This document shows, piece after piece, positions 7,560 through 17,068 of a DNA stretch of 64,000 bases. Each line of letters opens with the position of its first letter. Positions within the stretch are counted from its first letter, which is position 1. Source of the DNA: Streptomyces sp. SLBN-31 (GTDB taxonomy: Bacteria; Actinomycetota; Actinomycetes; Streptomycetales; Streptomycetaceae); contig NZ_VFNC01000002.1 in NCBI RefSeq assembly GCF_006715395.1, forward strand, positions 1,364,001-1,428,000, given 5' to 3'. The position numbers and the translations under genes were made by a program. The notes beneath the pieces are model-generated. The model worked only from the letters and a program-made list of their open reading frames with translations. It searched no databases and was not told the DNA's origin.

Positions 7560-8945
7560 ATGCCCATCGCGACGGTGAACCCGGCGAACGGCGAGACGCT
7601 CAAGACGTACGAGGCCATGGGCGAGGAGGAGCTCGAGCGCCGGCTCCAGCTCGCGGAGGCGACGTTCCGCACGTACCGGACGACGTCGTTCGCCGAGCGC
7701 GCCCGCCTGCTGAACCGGGCCGCCGAACTGCTCGACGGGATGCAGCAGGACATCGGCCGGGTGATGACCACCGAGATGGGCAAGCCGGTCAAGCAGGCCC
7801 GCGCGGAGGCCGCCAAGTGCGCCAAGGCGATGCGCTGGTACGCCGAGCACGCCGAGGAACTCCTCGCCGACGAGGAGCCGTCCGACTCCGACGTCAAGGA
7901 CTCGGGCGCGTCACGCGTTCGGGTGCGGTACCGGCCGCTGGGCCCGGTGCTCGCGGTGATGCCGTGGAACTTCCCGCTGTGGCAGGTGGTCCGGTTCGCG
8001 GCGCCCGCGCTGATGGCGGGGAACGTGGGCCTGCTCAAGCACGCCTCCAACGTCCCCCAGACGGCCCTGTTCCTGGAGGACCTCTTCCACCAGGCGGGCT
8101 ACCCCGAGGGCTGCTTCCAGACGCTGCTCGTCGGCTCCGGCGCGGTCGACGACATCCTGCGCGACGACCGGGTCAAGGCGGCCACGCTGACGGGCAGCGA
8201 ACCGGCCGGGCGGGCGGTGGCGTCCACCTCCGGAGAGATGATCAAGAAGACGGTGCTGGAGCTGGGCGGCAGCGACCCGTACGTCGTCATGCCCTCCGCC
8301 GACATCGACCGGGCGGCCAAGGTCGCGGTCACCGCGCGGGTGCAGAACAACGGGCAGTCGTGCATCGCCGCCAAGCGGTTCATCGTGCACACGGACGTGT
8401 ACGACCGGTTCGCCGAGCGGTTCGTCGAGGGCATGAAGGCGCTCAGGGTCGGCGACCCGCTGGAGGAGGACACCGAGGTCGGGCCGCTCTCCAGCGAGCA
8501 GGGACGGACCGATCTGGAGGAACTGGTCGACGACGCGCGGCGCAGCGGCGCCGAGGTGCTGTGCGGCGGGCAGCGGCCGGACGGACCCGGCTGGTTCTAC
8601 CCGCCGACCGTGCTCGCCGGGATCACCCGGGAGATGCGCATCCACCGCGAGGAGGCGTTCGGGCCGGTCGCCACGCTGTACCGGGCGGCGGACCTGGACG
8701 AGGCCGTGCTCATCGCCAACGACTCGCCGTTCGGACTCAGTTCGAACGTGTGGACCCGGGACGAGGCGGAGGTGGACCGGTTCGTACGGGACCTGGAGGC
8801 CGGCGGCGTGTTCTTCAACGGGATGACCGCCTCCCATCCGGCGTTCCCGTTCGGCGGGGTCAAGCGGTCCGGGTACGGGCGTGAGCTGGCCGGGCACGGA
8901 ATCCGCGAGTTCTGCAACATCACGACGGTTTGGCACGGGGCGTGA
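7560..8945 (+). CDS. gabD: succinate-semialdehyde dehydrogenase (aldehyde dehydrogenase family)
   Basis: The 461-residue NAD(P)-dependent aldehyde dehydrogenase has catalytic Glu234 in VLELGGSDPYVV and nucleophile Cys268 in NNGQSCIAAKRFIV. It ends SGYGRELAGHGIREFCN as in the GabD/Sad branch. It should oxidise succinate semialdehyde to succinate, the last step of GABA breakdown. No aminotransferase or transporter for GABA is adjacent, so the exact aldehyde is inferred from family similarity. GGAGG at 7550-7554 precedes the ATG. It is monocistronic or leads into the small downstream gene. Confidence 0.87.
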   Translation: MPIATVNPANGETLKTYEAMGEEELERRLQLAEATFRTYRTTSFAERARLLNRAAELLDGMQQDIGRVMTTEMGKPVKQARAEAAKCAKAMRWYAEHAEELLADEEPSDSDVKDSGASRVRVRYRPLGPVLAVMPWNFPLWQVVRFAAPALMAGNVGLLKHASNVPQTALFLEDLFHQAGYPEGCFQTLLVGSGAVDDILRDDRVKAATLTGSEPAGRAVASTSGEMIKKTVLELGGSDPYVVMPSADIDRAAKVAVTARVQNNGQSCIAAKRFIVHTDVYDRFAERFVEGMKALRVGDPLEEDTEVGPLSSEQGRTDLEELVDDARRSGAEVLCGGQRPDGPGWFYPPTVLAGITREMRIHREEAFGPVATLYRAADLDEAVLIANDSPFGLSSNVWTRDEAEVDRFVRDLEAGGVFFNGMTASHPAFPFGGVKRSGYGRELAGHGIREFCNITTVWHGA

Positions 8946-8970
8946 GTGTTGCGCGGCTAACATCCCGGTT

Positions 8971-9207
8971 GTGAACCGCGAAGTGACTCTGCCTCTGATC
9001 GTCGACGACCGCGGGACCCTGCAGGTGGCCGCCGCCGACGTGAGCAAGTTGTTGCGGACCGTGGGCGGTCGGTGGCTGCACCTCGTGGAGGCCGGTGAGG
9101 AGGGCCTCGACGAGGACACGGTGGCCGCGTTGACCATCGAGCTGGCCAAGCTCGCCGACCGGATCGACGTGGCGTGCATCGCCCACAGCAGCGGGGGCGC
9201 ACCGTAG
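8971..9207 (+). CDS. small conserved actinobacterial protein (DUF6213-like)
   Basis: A GTG start gives 78 residues beginning VNREVTLPLIVDDRGTLQVA and containing VGGRWLHLVEAGEEGLDEDT. It is acidic, soluble and without a recognised motif. I recall proteins of this size and wording in streptomycetes as DUF6213, but the function is unknown. I prefer 8971 to an upstream ATG at 8881 that would lie inside gabD. Its TAG stop lies in the first arm of a strong hairpin. Confidence 0.7.
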   Translation: MNREVTLPLIVDDRGTLQVAAADVSKLLRTVGGRWLHLVEAGEEGLDEDTVAALTIELAKLADRIDVACIAHSSGGAP

Positions 9208-9270
9208 GCCCTGTCGTCATATTCCCGTCGTCCGCCCGCCGGGCAGGCGGGAATTTGACGACAGGGCCTA
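9205..9270. terminator. long bidirectional terminator hairpin
   Basis: TAGGCCCTGTCGTCA (9205-9219) is perfectly complementary to TGACGACAGGGCCTA (9256-9270), and ATTCCCG/CGGGAAT (9221-9227 / 9248-9254) extends the stem inward. It sits between two converging genes, so it likely ends transcription from both sides. The left arm includes the stop codon of the small gene. Confidence 0.8.
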
Positions 9271-9276
9271 GGGGGT

Positions 9277-9948
9277 TCAGGGCAGCGAGGGCAGAGTCGA
9301 CAGGGTGCTCCAGAACATCGCCTCGTAGCTCTGCAGCAGGCGGCCGTAGGCGTGTGCGCGTTCCTCGCTCAGGGTTCCCGCGTCCAGGCCCGCCTGCACC
9401 GCCGCTCTCGCCGTCCGGTCCAGTTCGGGGGCCGGCTGCGCGAAGAGGTCGAAGAACGCGCAGGCCTCGTCCTTGAAGCCGTAGTGGACCCGCAGGGCCC
9501 TGGCGATCTGCGCGCAGTAGCCTCCCCACGCCGAAAAGTTGGCGGTGATCGCCAGGACCATGTCCGCCGGGGAGGCGTTGAGCGCGAGCCAGGCGACGTA
9601 GGCCGGGTAGGCCTGGCAGCCGGGCAGGGGCGCGTAGGCGCGGGAGCGGGCCTCGTCGATGCCGCAGGCCGACGCGAACGGCCCCAGCCGCTCCTGCGCC
9701 AGCGACTCCCCCTCGGCGAGCATCTCGAAGAACGCCGCCGCCTCCGGCTCCTCGGTCGCGCGCCGCGCCAGATGCAGGAACGCCGCCCGGTCCGCGGGGA
9801 TCACCCACTGCTGTTCCAGGGCCAGGGTGGCGAGCGTGTCCCGCGGGGCCTCGCCGCGGGCGATCAGCGGGACGAGGGGGTTGGCGTGGGGGTCCGGGGC
9901 CAGCTCTGCGGTGGTGTTCTCCAGCAGTTCCGCGGCTGCCTGCGCCAT
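9277..9948 (-). CDS. TenA/THI-4-like helical protein
   Basis: The all-helical 223-residue protein is similar to the TenA/PQQC superfamily (ALEQQWVIPADRAAFLHLAR, FFEMLAEGESLAQERLGPFA, NFSAWGGYCAQIARAL). Classical TenA hydrolyses aminopyrimidine thiamin breakdown products using an active-site Cys. The GYCAQ Cys is near the expected helix, but I cannot confirm equivalence. No thiamin genes are nearby, and several actinobacterial members are annotated only as putative regulators. GGAGGA, 4 bp before the ATG at 9948, supports the start. Confidence 0.7.
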   Translation of the reverse strand: MAQAAAELLENTTAELAPDPHANPLVPLIARGEAPRDTLATLALEQQWVIPADRAAFLHLARRATEEPEAAAFFEMLAEGESLAQERLGPFASACGIDEARSRAYAPLPGCQAYPAYVAWLALNASPADMVLAITANFSAWGGYCAQIARALRVHYGFKDEACAFFDLFAQPAPELDRTARAAVQAGLDAGTLSEERAHAYGRLLQSYEAMFWSTLSTLPSLP

Positions 9949-10079
9949 CGCGTCCTCCGTCGGTGAGATGTGGGGCTCTCCTGCTCCGACCTTCGCACGG
10001 ATCCCGGACACGGAGCAGCCCACCGCGAGGTCGTCGCCCTGTCGGGTGACCGGAGGCGCGCCGGAGACCGGGATCCGGT

Positions 10080-12647
10080 TCACTCCCGGACGCCGATGGC
10101 CTCGACCGGACGGATCCGCAGCAGCAGTCGTGTCGGCACCATCACGCCCACCGTGGCCAGGACCGCCAGGGCGCCGGCGATCACCGCGTAGCCGAGCGGT
10201 GGCACGGCGGGCCACGGTGTTCCACCCAGCGCCAGCGCGACCAGGAGGAGCGGGAAGACGGACAGCAGCGTGCCGGTCCCCACGCCGGCCAGGACGACGA
10301 CGGCGCTCTCCCTGCGCATCATGCCGACGACCTGACGGCGGGCCGTACCGGACAGCCGTAGCAGCGCGAACTCGCGGCGGCGGGCGGCCGTCGTCATCGC
10401 GAGGGAGTTGACCACGGTGATCGCGGTGTAGGCGATGATCACGCCGACGACGAGGTAGTTGACCCAGGCGTTCGCGCGCTGTTCCGCCAGCTGGTCGTCG
10501 GCGGTCAGGTCGCTGCGCACCGTCGTGCCGGGGTAGGCCGCGGCGAGCCCGGCCAGGGCGCGGGAGAGGCCGTGCGCCCGGGGCGCGCCGCGGACGAGGA
10601 CCGAGGCGTCGGCCTTCCGGGTGGTGTGGGCGAGCAGGAGGTCGTGGTCGAGGGTGACGTCGGCGAAGCCGAGACCCCGGCCGTAGACGGCGATCACCCG
10701 GCCCCGGAACGGTGTGCCGTCGCCGAGGTGGAGCCGTGCGGTGTCGCCCACGGCGAGGCCGAGCCAGGAGGCCGCGGTGGTGCTGAGCGCCACCGTGTCG
10801 CGCGCGAGGGAGGTCGGGTCGCCCTCGCGGGTGCGCAGGTCGAGGGTGGCGGTGAGGGCGCGGGGGTCCACGCCCTGCGCGCTCAGCGACACGGCTTCCT
10901 GCGCGCCCATGAGTTCGCCCGCGGCCACGACCTTGGACTTCACCAGGCCGGTGGCGGCGGCGACCTGCCCGAGGTCCCGTGCTTTCGCCGCGAGGTCGGG
11001 CGACACACCGGCCGGCGCGGTGAGCACGTGGTCGGCGAGAAGACCGGAGTGGATCTGGTCGGAGGACTCCCGCAGGGCGGTGGTCTGGGTGAAGACGACG
11101 GTCGAGGCGAAGGACACGGCCAGGATCAGCGGGGTGATGGCGCCCGCCAGCCGTCCGGCGTTGGCGCGGGAGTTGGCCGCCGCGAGATGGCCGGTGACGC
11201 CGGTCCGCTCCAGCGGCGGGGCCAACAGGCGTACGGCGGTGCGGGCGAGCAGCGGGCCGAGGACGGCGCCGGCGATCACCAGGAGGAGTACGAGGGAGTT
11301 GGCGAGGCCGACCAGGGTGAGGAAGTCGGCGTGCTGCACCAGGCCGGTGACGAAGACCCCGGCCGAGAGCACCAGCAGCACCCCGCCGGTGATCCGGCGC
11401 CCGCGGCTCAGGCCGGCGGGCTCCACGGCCGCCTCGCCGAGGGCCTCGGTCGGCCGGATACGGCCCGTGCGCAGGGCGGCGATCAGGACGGCGGCCACCG
11501 CGGTCAGCACGGTCACCAGGACCGCGGCCAGGAACGGCAGCGGGCTGAGGGCGAGCGCGAAGTCGGGCGGCACGATGCCGTGTCCGGCGAACCGGTCGCG
11601 CAGCCAGTGCACCAGCAGCAGTCCGAGCGGGCAGCCCAGCAGCCCCGCGACGAGCCCGGTGACGGCAGCCTCCGCGGCCAGCATCCGCCTCAGCTGGCCG
11701 GGCGTGGTGCCGACGGCGCGCAGCAGGGCGATCTCCCGGCGGCGGTGGCGGACGGACAGCGCGCTGGTGGCGTACAGGACGAAGACGGCGATGAGCAGGA
11801 CGTTCCCGCCGACGGCACCGGCCAGGACCGTGAGGTCGGAGCCGCTGACGGCGACGTCGAGGAACTCCGCCCGGCCGCGTTCGTCCCCGGTGTGCACGGC
11901 GAGGCCGTCGTCGTCGAGCGCGGACCGCAGGGCGTCGGCGAGCCGGCCGGCTGAGGTGCCCGGGGCGGTCTTGACGCCGAACGCGTAAGTGGTGGGCCCG
12001 AGTTGGCGCAGACCCGGACCGGTCAGGAACAGCACCGACTGGCGGGGCGCCCGGCCGTCGTCGAGGGCTACGAGTCCGGTCACGGTGTAGGCGCGGGGCT
12101 CGGAGGCGGTCATCAGCCGGACGGTGTCGCCGGGACGGATGCCGGCCCGGCCGGCGAGTTCGGTGTCCAGAACGGCCTCCCGCGCGGTGCGCGGCGCGTG
12201 GCCCCGGGTGAGCCGGAAGTCGCCGAGTCCCAGGCCCGACCAGTTGTGGGCCTGGGGTGCGGTGCCGTGCCGGCCCGGCAGGGGCCGCCCCGCGGCCGTG
12301 GTCAGGCGTACGGTCGCGCCGTCGTCCTCGGTCACCGCGCGGACCCCGGGCACCTTCCCGATCCGCTCCGTCAGGGATGCCCGCAGCGGTACGCGCTCGG
12401 GCAGCGGCTGGGACTGCCTCATCGTCGAGCCGTCCACGTCCTTCAGGGTCAGTTCGAGGTCCTGCCGGCCGGTGACGAGGACGTCGGCGGCCGCGTACCG
12501 CTCGGGCGGGGAGCCCGCCCGGATGCCGGACTCCAGGAGGATGCCGCAGGCACTGAGCACGGCGGCGCCCAGCAGCAGGGCGACGAAGGTGCCGGCGAAC
12601 CCGGCGGCACGGGACTTCAGGGTCTGCAGGGCGAGCGTGAGCATCAC
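10080..12647 (-). CDS. ABC transporter permease, FtsX/MacB type
   Basis: This 855-residue membrane protein has an N-terminal membrane helix ([20 protein letters not shown]) and a large extracellular domain (about residues 40-265). A block of FtsX helices follows ([20 protein letters not shown] ... [20 protein letters not shown]), then a second extracellular domain. A C-terminal FtsX block ends with the usual [12 protein letters not shown]. Such duplicated permeases usually export peptides or lipids or sense cell-envelope antibiotics rather than import nutrients. It overlaps its ATPase by 4 bp (ATGA). The pair is divergent from a two-component system, an arrangement known for antibiotic-sensing exporters. 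Confidence 0.9.
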   Translation of the reverse strand: MMLTLALQTLKSRAAGFAGTFVALLLGAAVLSACGILLESGIRAGSPPERYAAADVLVTGRQDLELTLKDVDGSTMRQSQPLPERVPLRASLTERIGKVPGVRAVTEDDGATVRLTTAAGRPLPGRHGTAPQAHNWSGLGLGDFRLTRGHAPRTAREAVLDTELAGRAGIRPGDTVRLMTASEPRAYTVTGLVALDDGRAPRQSVLFLTGPGLRQLGPTTYAFGVKTAPGTSAGRLADALRSALDDDGLAVHTGDERGRAEFLDVAVSGSDLTVLAGAVGGNVLLIAVFVLYATSALSVRHRRREIALLRAVGTTPGQLRRMLAAEAAVTGLVAGLLGCPLGLLLVHWLRDRFAGHGIVPPDFALALSPLPFLAAVLVTVLTAVAAVLIAALRTGRIRPTEALGEAAVEPAGLSRGRRITGGVLLVLSAGVFVTGLVQHADFLTLVGLANSLVLLLVIAGAVLGPLLARTAVRLLAPPLERTGVTGHLAAANSRANAGRLAGAITPLILAVSFASTVVFTQTTALRESSDQIHSGLLADHVLTAPAGVSPDLAAKARDLGQVAAATGLVKSKVVAAGELMGAQEAVSLSAQGVDPRALTATLDLRTREGDPTSLARDTVALSTTAASWLGLAVGDTARLHLGDGTPFRGRVIAVYGRGLGFADVTLDHDLLLAHTTRKADASVLVRGAPRAHGLSRALAGLAAAYPGTTVRSDLTADDQLAEQRANAWVNYLVVGVIIAYTAITVVNSLAMTTAARRREFALLRLSGTARRQVVGMMRRESAVVVLAGVGTGTLLSVFPLLLVALALGGTPWPAVPPLGYAVIAGALAVLATVGVMVPTRLLLRIRPVEAIGVRE

Positions 12648-13384
12648 ACCGCCCTCCGCAGGCCGGTCATGACCTCGGCGACCCGGTCGGCGCTGGGGGT
12701 GACCATGCCGTCGACGACGCGTCCGGCGCCGAGGAAGAGGACCTGGTCGGTGTGGGCGGCGGCGACCGGGTCGTGGGTGACCATCACCACCGTCTGGTGC
12801 AGATCGGTGACGGCCTGGCGCAGCAGGAGCAGGATGTCGCGGGCGGTCTCCGGGTCGAGAGCGCCGGTGGGCTCGTCGGCGAAGATCACCTCGGGCCGGG
12901 CGACCAGGGCACGGGCGATCGCGACGCGCTGCTGCTGGCCGCCGGAGAGCTGCGCCGGGTAGCGGGTCAGCCGTCCGCCGAGGTCGACGGCGCCGACGAT
13001 GTGGCGCAGCCAGTCCGGCTCGGGCCGGCGCCCGGCCAGGCGCAGCGGCAGCAGGATGTTCTGCTCGACGGTCAGCGACGGCAGCAGGTTGAAGGCCTGG
13101 AAGACGAACCCGACCCGGGTGCGCCGCAGTTCCGTCAGCCTCCGTTCCCTGAGCACCGACAGGTCCTGGTCGCCGAGGCGTACCTCGCCCGCCGTGGGCC
13201 GGTCCAGGCCGGCCGCGCAGTGCAGGAAGGTGCTCTTGCCGGACCCCGAGGGGCCCATCACCGCCGTGAAGGTGCCGGACTCGATGCCCGCGCTGACCTT
13301 GTCGAGGGCGAGGACGGCGTCCGGGCCCTCCCCGTACCGCTTGGTGACGTCCGTGAGTTGGACCGCGTACCGGCTTGCGAGCAC
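12644..13384 (-). CDS. ABC transporter ATP-binding protein (MacB/LolD type)
   Basis: The 246-residue ATPase has Walker [10 protein letters not shown], signature [15 protein letters not shown], Walker [16 protein letters not shown] and a switch His in [17 protein letters not shown] is typical of the LolD/MacB subgroup. It powers the FtsX-type permease encoded immediately downstream (4-bp overlap). The start lies 217 bp from the divergently oriented histidine kinase. Confidence 0.94.
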   Translation of the reverse strand: MLASRYAVQLTDVTKRYGEGPDAVLALDKVSAGIESGTFTAVMGPSGSGKSTFLHCAAGLDRPTAGEVRLGDQDLSVLRERRLTELRRTRVGFVFQAFNLLPSLTVEQNILLPLRLAGRRPEPDWLRHIVGAVDLGGRLTRYPAQLSGGQQQRVAIARALVARPEVIFADEPTGALDPETARDILLLLRQAVTDLHQTVVMVTHDPVAAAHTDQVLFLGAGRVVDGMVTPSADRVAEVMTGLRRAV

Positions 13385-13601
13385 CGTGACTCCCCTGGCG
13401 ACTGTCCTTCAGTGGTGTCTCAAGTGCATCGTGGGCGGCGGGACTTGGCCTCGGCCGAGCAGTCGAACCGGTGTCTCGGCCGGGTGGGCGAGGCGGGTGG
13501 GGGTCTCCTCCTCGCGGAGGAGACTCGACGGAGGAGAGCGGTGCCGGCTTTCCACCTCAGGGGAGATCACGGGGGTTCGCGGTCCGTCTACGGTAAGGGG
13601 C

Positions 13602-14870
13602 ATGAACCGGATGGAGTCGCTGGCGGGACGCCCCTGGCCGCGGGCCGTCACCGACGCGGCTCTCGCCGTGCTGCTGACCGTCGGCTGTCTGGCGCTGCCC
13701 CTGGCGATGCCGCACGGCGGCCCCGATCTGCGCGCGCCGGACGCCCCGTGGGTCGTCCTGGTCCTGTTGACCACGCTGCCTCTGGCGGTGCACCGGCTGT
13801 GTCCGCTGCCCGCCCTGCTGGTGATGTCGGCGGCCGCGGGAGTGCTCCAGGCCCGGCACTACGTCCCTGACCTGTCCGGGCCCGACGGCACCTCCATCGG
13901 GCCCACCTACCTCGCCGTCGCCACGGCCGTCTTCCTCACCGCCACCCGCACCACACCGCGGGTCGCCACCCTGGTCGGCTCGGTGCTCATCCCGGCGGCC
14001 GCCGTGACGGAGGCGGTGCTCGCCCCGTCCGGGCACCGCGTCGCCGCGCTGCTGACCGAGGCGGTGCTGCTGGTCGCCGCGTGGGCGCTGGGGCGGCTGG
14101 CCAGGGCGCGGGCGGCGATCCGGGACCAGGCGCTGGAGCGGGCCGCCGCGCTCGAACGGGAGCAGGCCGCCGACGCGCGGGCGGCGGTCATGGCGGAGCG
14201 GGCCCGGATCGCGCGCGAGCTGCACGACATCGTGGCGCACAACGTGAGCCTCATGGTGGTGCAGACGATCGCCGCCGACCGCGTCCAGGACCGCGACCGG
14301 GACAAGGCGCACGAACTGCACGGCGCCATCGAGGAGACCGGGCGGGCCACCGTCACGGAGCTGCGCCACCTCCTCGACGTGCTGCGCACCGACGAGGAGG
14401 GGCCGGGCGACCCGAGCCGGGAACCTCCGCAGCCCACCGTCGAGGCGCTGCCCGCGCTGGTGGACTCGGTGCGCGCGGCCGGGCTGCGGGTCGACTTCAG
14501 CACCAGCGGTGAGCCGGTCGAACTGCCCGCCGGTTCCCACCTGGCGGTGTACCGGATCGCGCAAGAAGCGCTCACCAACACGCTCAAGCACGCCGGCCGT
14601 ACCAGGACCGCGCTCACCCTGGCCTGGGAGCCGGAGCGGGAACGGCTCACCGTGCGGCTGTGCGACGACGGACCGGCGTCCGACGGCGAGCCGGTGCGGC
14701 CGCCCGTCGCGGCGCACGGCACCGGGCACGGTCTGGTCGGCATGCGCGAGCGGGTCGGCGCGGTGGGCGGCTCCCTGCACACCGGCTCCAGGCCGGGCGG
14801 CGGCTACTGCGTGCACGCCGTCATCCCGCTCCCGGTCCCCGAACCCCGGCACGAAGGGCACAGCGCATGA
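13602..14870 (+). CDS. NarL-group sensor histidine kinase
   Basis: The 422-residue membrane kinase has about four to five N-terminal helices (residues 15-150), a short coiled region (RARAAIRDQALERAAALERE), and the HisKA_3 dimerisation box with the phospho-acceptor His in RIARELHDIVAHNVSLMVVQ. A HATPase domain (LTNTLKHAGRT, GHGLVGMRERVGAVGG) completes it. It should phosphorylate the response regulator encoded next (ATGA overlap). Because it is divergent from the ABC exporter, it probably senses an envelope-active compound and switches that exporter on, which is an inference. Start chosen at 13602 with AAGGGG just upstream. ATG 13611 is an alternative. Confidence 0.92.
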   Translation: MNRMESLAGRPWPRAVTDAALAVLLTVGCLALPLAMPHGGPDLRAPDAPWVVLVLLTTLPLAVHRLCPLPALLVMSAAAGVLQARHYVPDLSGPDGTSIGPTYLAVATAVFLTATRTTPRVATLVGSVLIPAAAVTEAVLAPSGHRVAALLTEAVLLVAAWALGRLARARAAIRDQALERAAALEREQAADARAAVMAERARIARELHDIVAHNVSLMVVQTIAADRVQDRDRDKAHELHGAIEETGRATVTELRHLLDVLRTDEEGPGDPSREPPQPTVEALPALVDSVRAAGLRVDFSTSGEPVELPAGSHLAVYRIAQEALTNTLKHAGRTRTALTLAWEPERERLTVRLCDDGPASDGEPVRPPVAAHGTGHGLVGMRERVGAVGGSLHTGSRPGGGYCVHAVIPLPVPEPRHEGHSA

Positions 14871-15538
14871 ACGTCATCCGGGTCCTGCTGGTCGACGACC
14901 AGCCCATGATCCGCACGGGATTCCGGCTCATCCTGGAAGCGGAGCCCGACATCACGGTCGTGGGCGAGGCGGCGGACGGCACGGAGGCCGTCGAGCTGAC
15001 CGGCACCCTGTGCCCCGACGTCGTCCTGATGGACATCCGCATGCCGCGCACGGACGGCGTGGAGGCCACGCGGCGCATCGTGGAGACCGGTTCGGCCAGC
15101 AGGATCGTCATCCTGACGACCTTCGACCTGGACGCCCATGTCGTGGACGCCCTGCGCGCCGGGGCCAGCGGGTTCCTGGTCAAGGACGGCCCCGCCGACT
15201 CCCTGGTGGGCGCGATCCGCACGGTCGCCGACGGCGAAGCCGTGCTCTCGCCCCGTGTCACCCACCGGCTGCTGGACCGCTTCGCGCACCTGGGCGCGCC
15301 GGCCGAGGCGCCCGTGCCGGCCCGGCTCGACGCCCTCACCGGGCGTGAACTGGATGTGCTGCGGTCGCTCAGCCGCGGTCTGTCGAACGCGGAGATCGCG
15401 CTCGAACTCGGTGTGGGCGAGACGACGGTGAAGACGCACATCGCCCACATCCTGGAGAAGTACGGCCTGCGCGACCGGGTCCAGGCCGTGATCCTGGCCT
15501 ACGACAGCGGTCTGGTCGTGCCGCGCGCGGGCCGCTGA
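14867..15538 (+). CDS. NarL/LuxR-family response regulator
   Basis: The 223-residue protein has a receiver domain (acidic pocket VLLVDDQ, phospho-Asp in VVLMDIRMPRTDG, Lys in GFLVKDGP) followed by a LuxR helix-turn-helix (LTGRELDVLRSLSRGLSNAE, GETTVKTHIAHILEKYGLRD). Its ATG overlaps the kinase stop. The likely target is the divergent ABC exporter promoter at 13385-13601, but I see no clear repeat there. Confidence 0.94.
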   Translation: MNVIRVLLVDDQPMIRTGFRLILEAEPDITVVGEAADGTEAVELTGTLCPDVVLMDIRMPRTDGVEATRRIVETGSASRIVILTTFDLDAHVVDALRAGASGFLVKDGPADSLVGAIRTVADGEAVLSPRVTHRLLDRFAHLGAPAEAPVPARLDALTGRELDVLRSLSRGLSNAEIALELGVGETTVKTHIAHILEKYGLRDRVQAVILAYDSGLVVPRAGR

Positions 15539-15548
15539 GCCGCGCTGA

Positions 15549-15597
15549 GCGGACCCGGTGAAGTCCGCCGCGGGTCCGCAACGCCCCCGAAGGGGCG
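15549..15597. terminator. tandem hairpins between converging genes
   Basis: Two hairpins follow the response regulator. GCGGACCCG / CGGGTCCGC (15549-15557 / 15571-15579) is a perfect 9-bp stem. CGCCCC / GGGGCG (15582-15587 / 15592-15597) has a CGAA loop. They probably end transcription from both sides. Confidence 0.65.
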
Positions 15598-15620
15598 CGG
15601 GGAAGTGCGCGACCGGACAC
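15592..15620 (+). repeat. common Streptomyces intergenic repeat fragment
   Basis: The string GGGGCGCGGGGAAGTGCGCG matches, from memory and with one change, a short sequence that recurs in many intergenic spaces of streptomycetes (GGGGCGCGGGGAACTGCGCG), usually beside terminators. It is non-coding and of unknown role. Confidence 0.5.
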
Positions 15621-15670
15621 GACGGCGCCGCGGACGACCGACCGCAGATCGCGGCACTTCAGCGGAGCGC

Positions 15671-16897
15671 TCAGCGGATCGGCATGCCCGACAGGGTGCG
15701 GGCGATCACCAGGCGCTGGATCTCGCTCGTGCCCTCGAAGATGGTGTAGATCGCGGCGTCCCGGTGCATCCGCTCCACCGGGTACTCCCGCGTGTAGCCG
15801 TTGCCGCCGAGGATCTGGATCGCCTGCGCCGTGACCTTCTTCGCCGTCTCGCTGGCGAACAGCTTGGACATCGACCCCTCGGCCGCGGTGAACGGCCTGC
15901 CGTTGATCGCCATCCACGAGGCCCGCCAGACCAGCAGCCGCGCCGCGTCGACGGACGTGCGCATGTCGGCGAGCTGGAAGGCGACGCCCTGGTTGTCGAT
16001 GATGGGCCGCCCGAACTGCTCGCGGGTCTTGGCGTAGTCGAGGGCGACCTCGTAGGCGGCACGGGCGGTGCCGACCGCCATCGCGCCGACGGCCGGACGG
16101 GACGCCTCGAACGTGGCCATGGCGGCGTTCTTCACGCGCTCACCGCCCTGCTTGGCCCGCTCGCGGGCACGGGCCAGGCGCTCGTCGAGCTTCTCCTTGC
16201 CGCCCAGCAGGCAGGAGCCGGGGACGCGGACGTTCTCCAGGACGACCTCGGCGGTGTGCGAGGCGCGGATGCCGTGCTTCTTGAACTTCTGCCCCTGCGA
16301 CAGGCCCGGCGTGTTCGGCGGGATGATGAAGGAGGCGTGGCCCTTGGAGCCGAGCTCGGGGTCGACGACCGCGACGACGACGTGAACGTTGGCGATACCG
16401 CCGTTGGTCGCCCAGGTCTTCGTGCCGTTGATCACCCACTCGTCCTTGGCCTCGTCGTAGACGGCACGCGTGCGCATGGAGGCCACGTCGGAGCCGGCGT
16501 CGGGCTCGGAGGAGCAGAAGGCGGCGACCTTGACGTCGTTGGCGTCGCCGTACATCTGCGGGATCCAGGTGCCGATCTGTTCCTCGGTTCCGTTGGCAAG
16601 AACGCCCACGGCGGCCAGACCCGTGCCTACGATCGACAGGGCGATGCCCGCGTCGCCCCAGAACAGCTCCTCCATGGCCATCGGGATGCCCAGCCCGGTG
16701 GGGTCGAAGTACTGCTGGGCGTAGAAGTCGAGGGAGTAGATGCCAACCTTCGCGGCCTCCTGGATGACCGGCCAGGGAGTCTCCTCACGCTCGTCCCATT
16801 CGGCGGCCGCGGGGCGGATGACGTCGGCGGCGAAGCCGTGCAGCCAGTCCCGGACCTCCTTCTGTTCGTCGTTGAGCTCCATGGTGAACTCGGCCAT
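15671..16897 (-). CDS. acyl-CoA dehydrogenase
   Basis: The protein (408 residues from the ATG at 16897, chosen for the upstream GGAGGGG) is a complete acyl-CoA dehydrogenase with [40 protein letters not shown] and [20 protein letters not shown]. The catalytic Glu is in [16 protein letters not shown]. The [11 protein letters not shown] string places it with the short/medium-chain FadE group. The insertion [22 protein letters not shown] is somewhat longer than usual. It is divergent from a TetR regulator with two palindromic sites between, so it is very likely a TetR-controlled beta-oxidation gene. Confidence 0.93.
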   Translation of the reverse strand: MAEFTMELNDEQKEVRDWLHGFAADVIRPAAAEWDEREETPWPVIQEAAKVGIYSLDFYAQQYFDPTGLGIPMAMEELFWGDAGIALSIVGTGLAAVGVLANGTEEQIGTWIPQMYGDANDVKVAAFCSSEPDAGSDVASMRTRAVYDEAKDEWVINGTKTWATNGGIANVHVVVAVVDPELGSKGHASFIIPPNTPGLSQGQKFKKHGIRASHTAEVVLENVRVPGSCLLGGKEKLDERLARARERAKQGGERVKNAAMATFEASRPAVGAMAVGTARAAYEVALDYAKTREQFGRPIIDNQGVAFQLADMRTSVDAARLLVWRASWMAINGRPFTAAEGSMSKLFASETAKKVTAQAIQILGGNGYTREYPVERMHRDAAIYTIFEGTSEIQRLVIARTLSGMPIR

Positions 16898-16924
16898 GTC
16901 CCCTCCAGCGGCGACGTGCAAATG

Positions 16925-16962
16925 TGTTACTAGCGGTAACCCGAGTCTGTTACCCACGGGTA
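16925..16962. promoter_or_regulatory. twin palindromic operators between acyl-CoA dehydrogenase and tetR
   Basis: GTTACTAGCGGTAAC (16926-16940, 5-bp arms) and TACCCACGGGTA (16951-16962, 5-bp arms) lie 30-65 bp upstream of the dehydrogenase start. Both sit in the same longer frame TGTTAC-N3-CGGNTA, repeated 23 bp apart (16925 and 16948). This is what a TetR dimer pair would use to repress the divergent promoters. Confidence 0.6.
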
Positions 16963-17068
16963 GGAAAAGTCAACTCCGACGACGTCTCGGCAGCCTGTTC
17001 GATGCAGTGGGCATGTTGGGTGTTAGTTTGCGCAGGCGTTACCGATTCAGCACGGGTGGGGAGAGCTC

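Noticed and set aside
10080..15538. Possible antibiotic biosynthesis cluster around the ABC exporter
   Set aside because: No biosynthetic enzymes (PKS, NRPS, lanthipeptide or terpene genes) lie nearby, only transporter and regulator genes.
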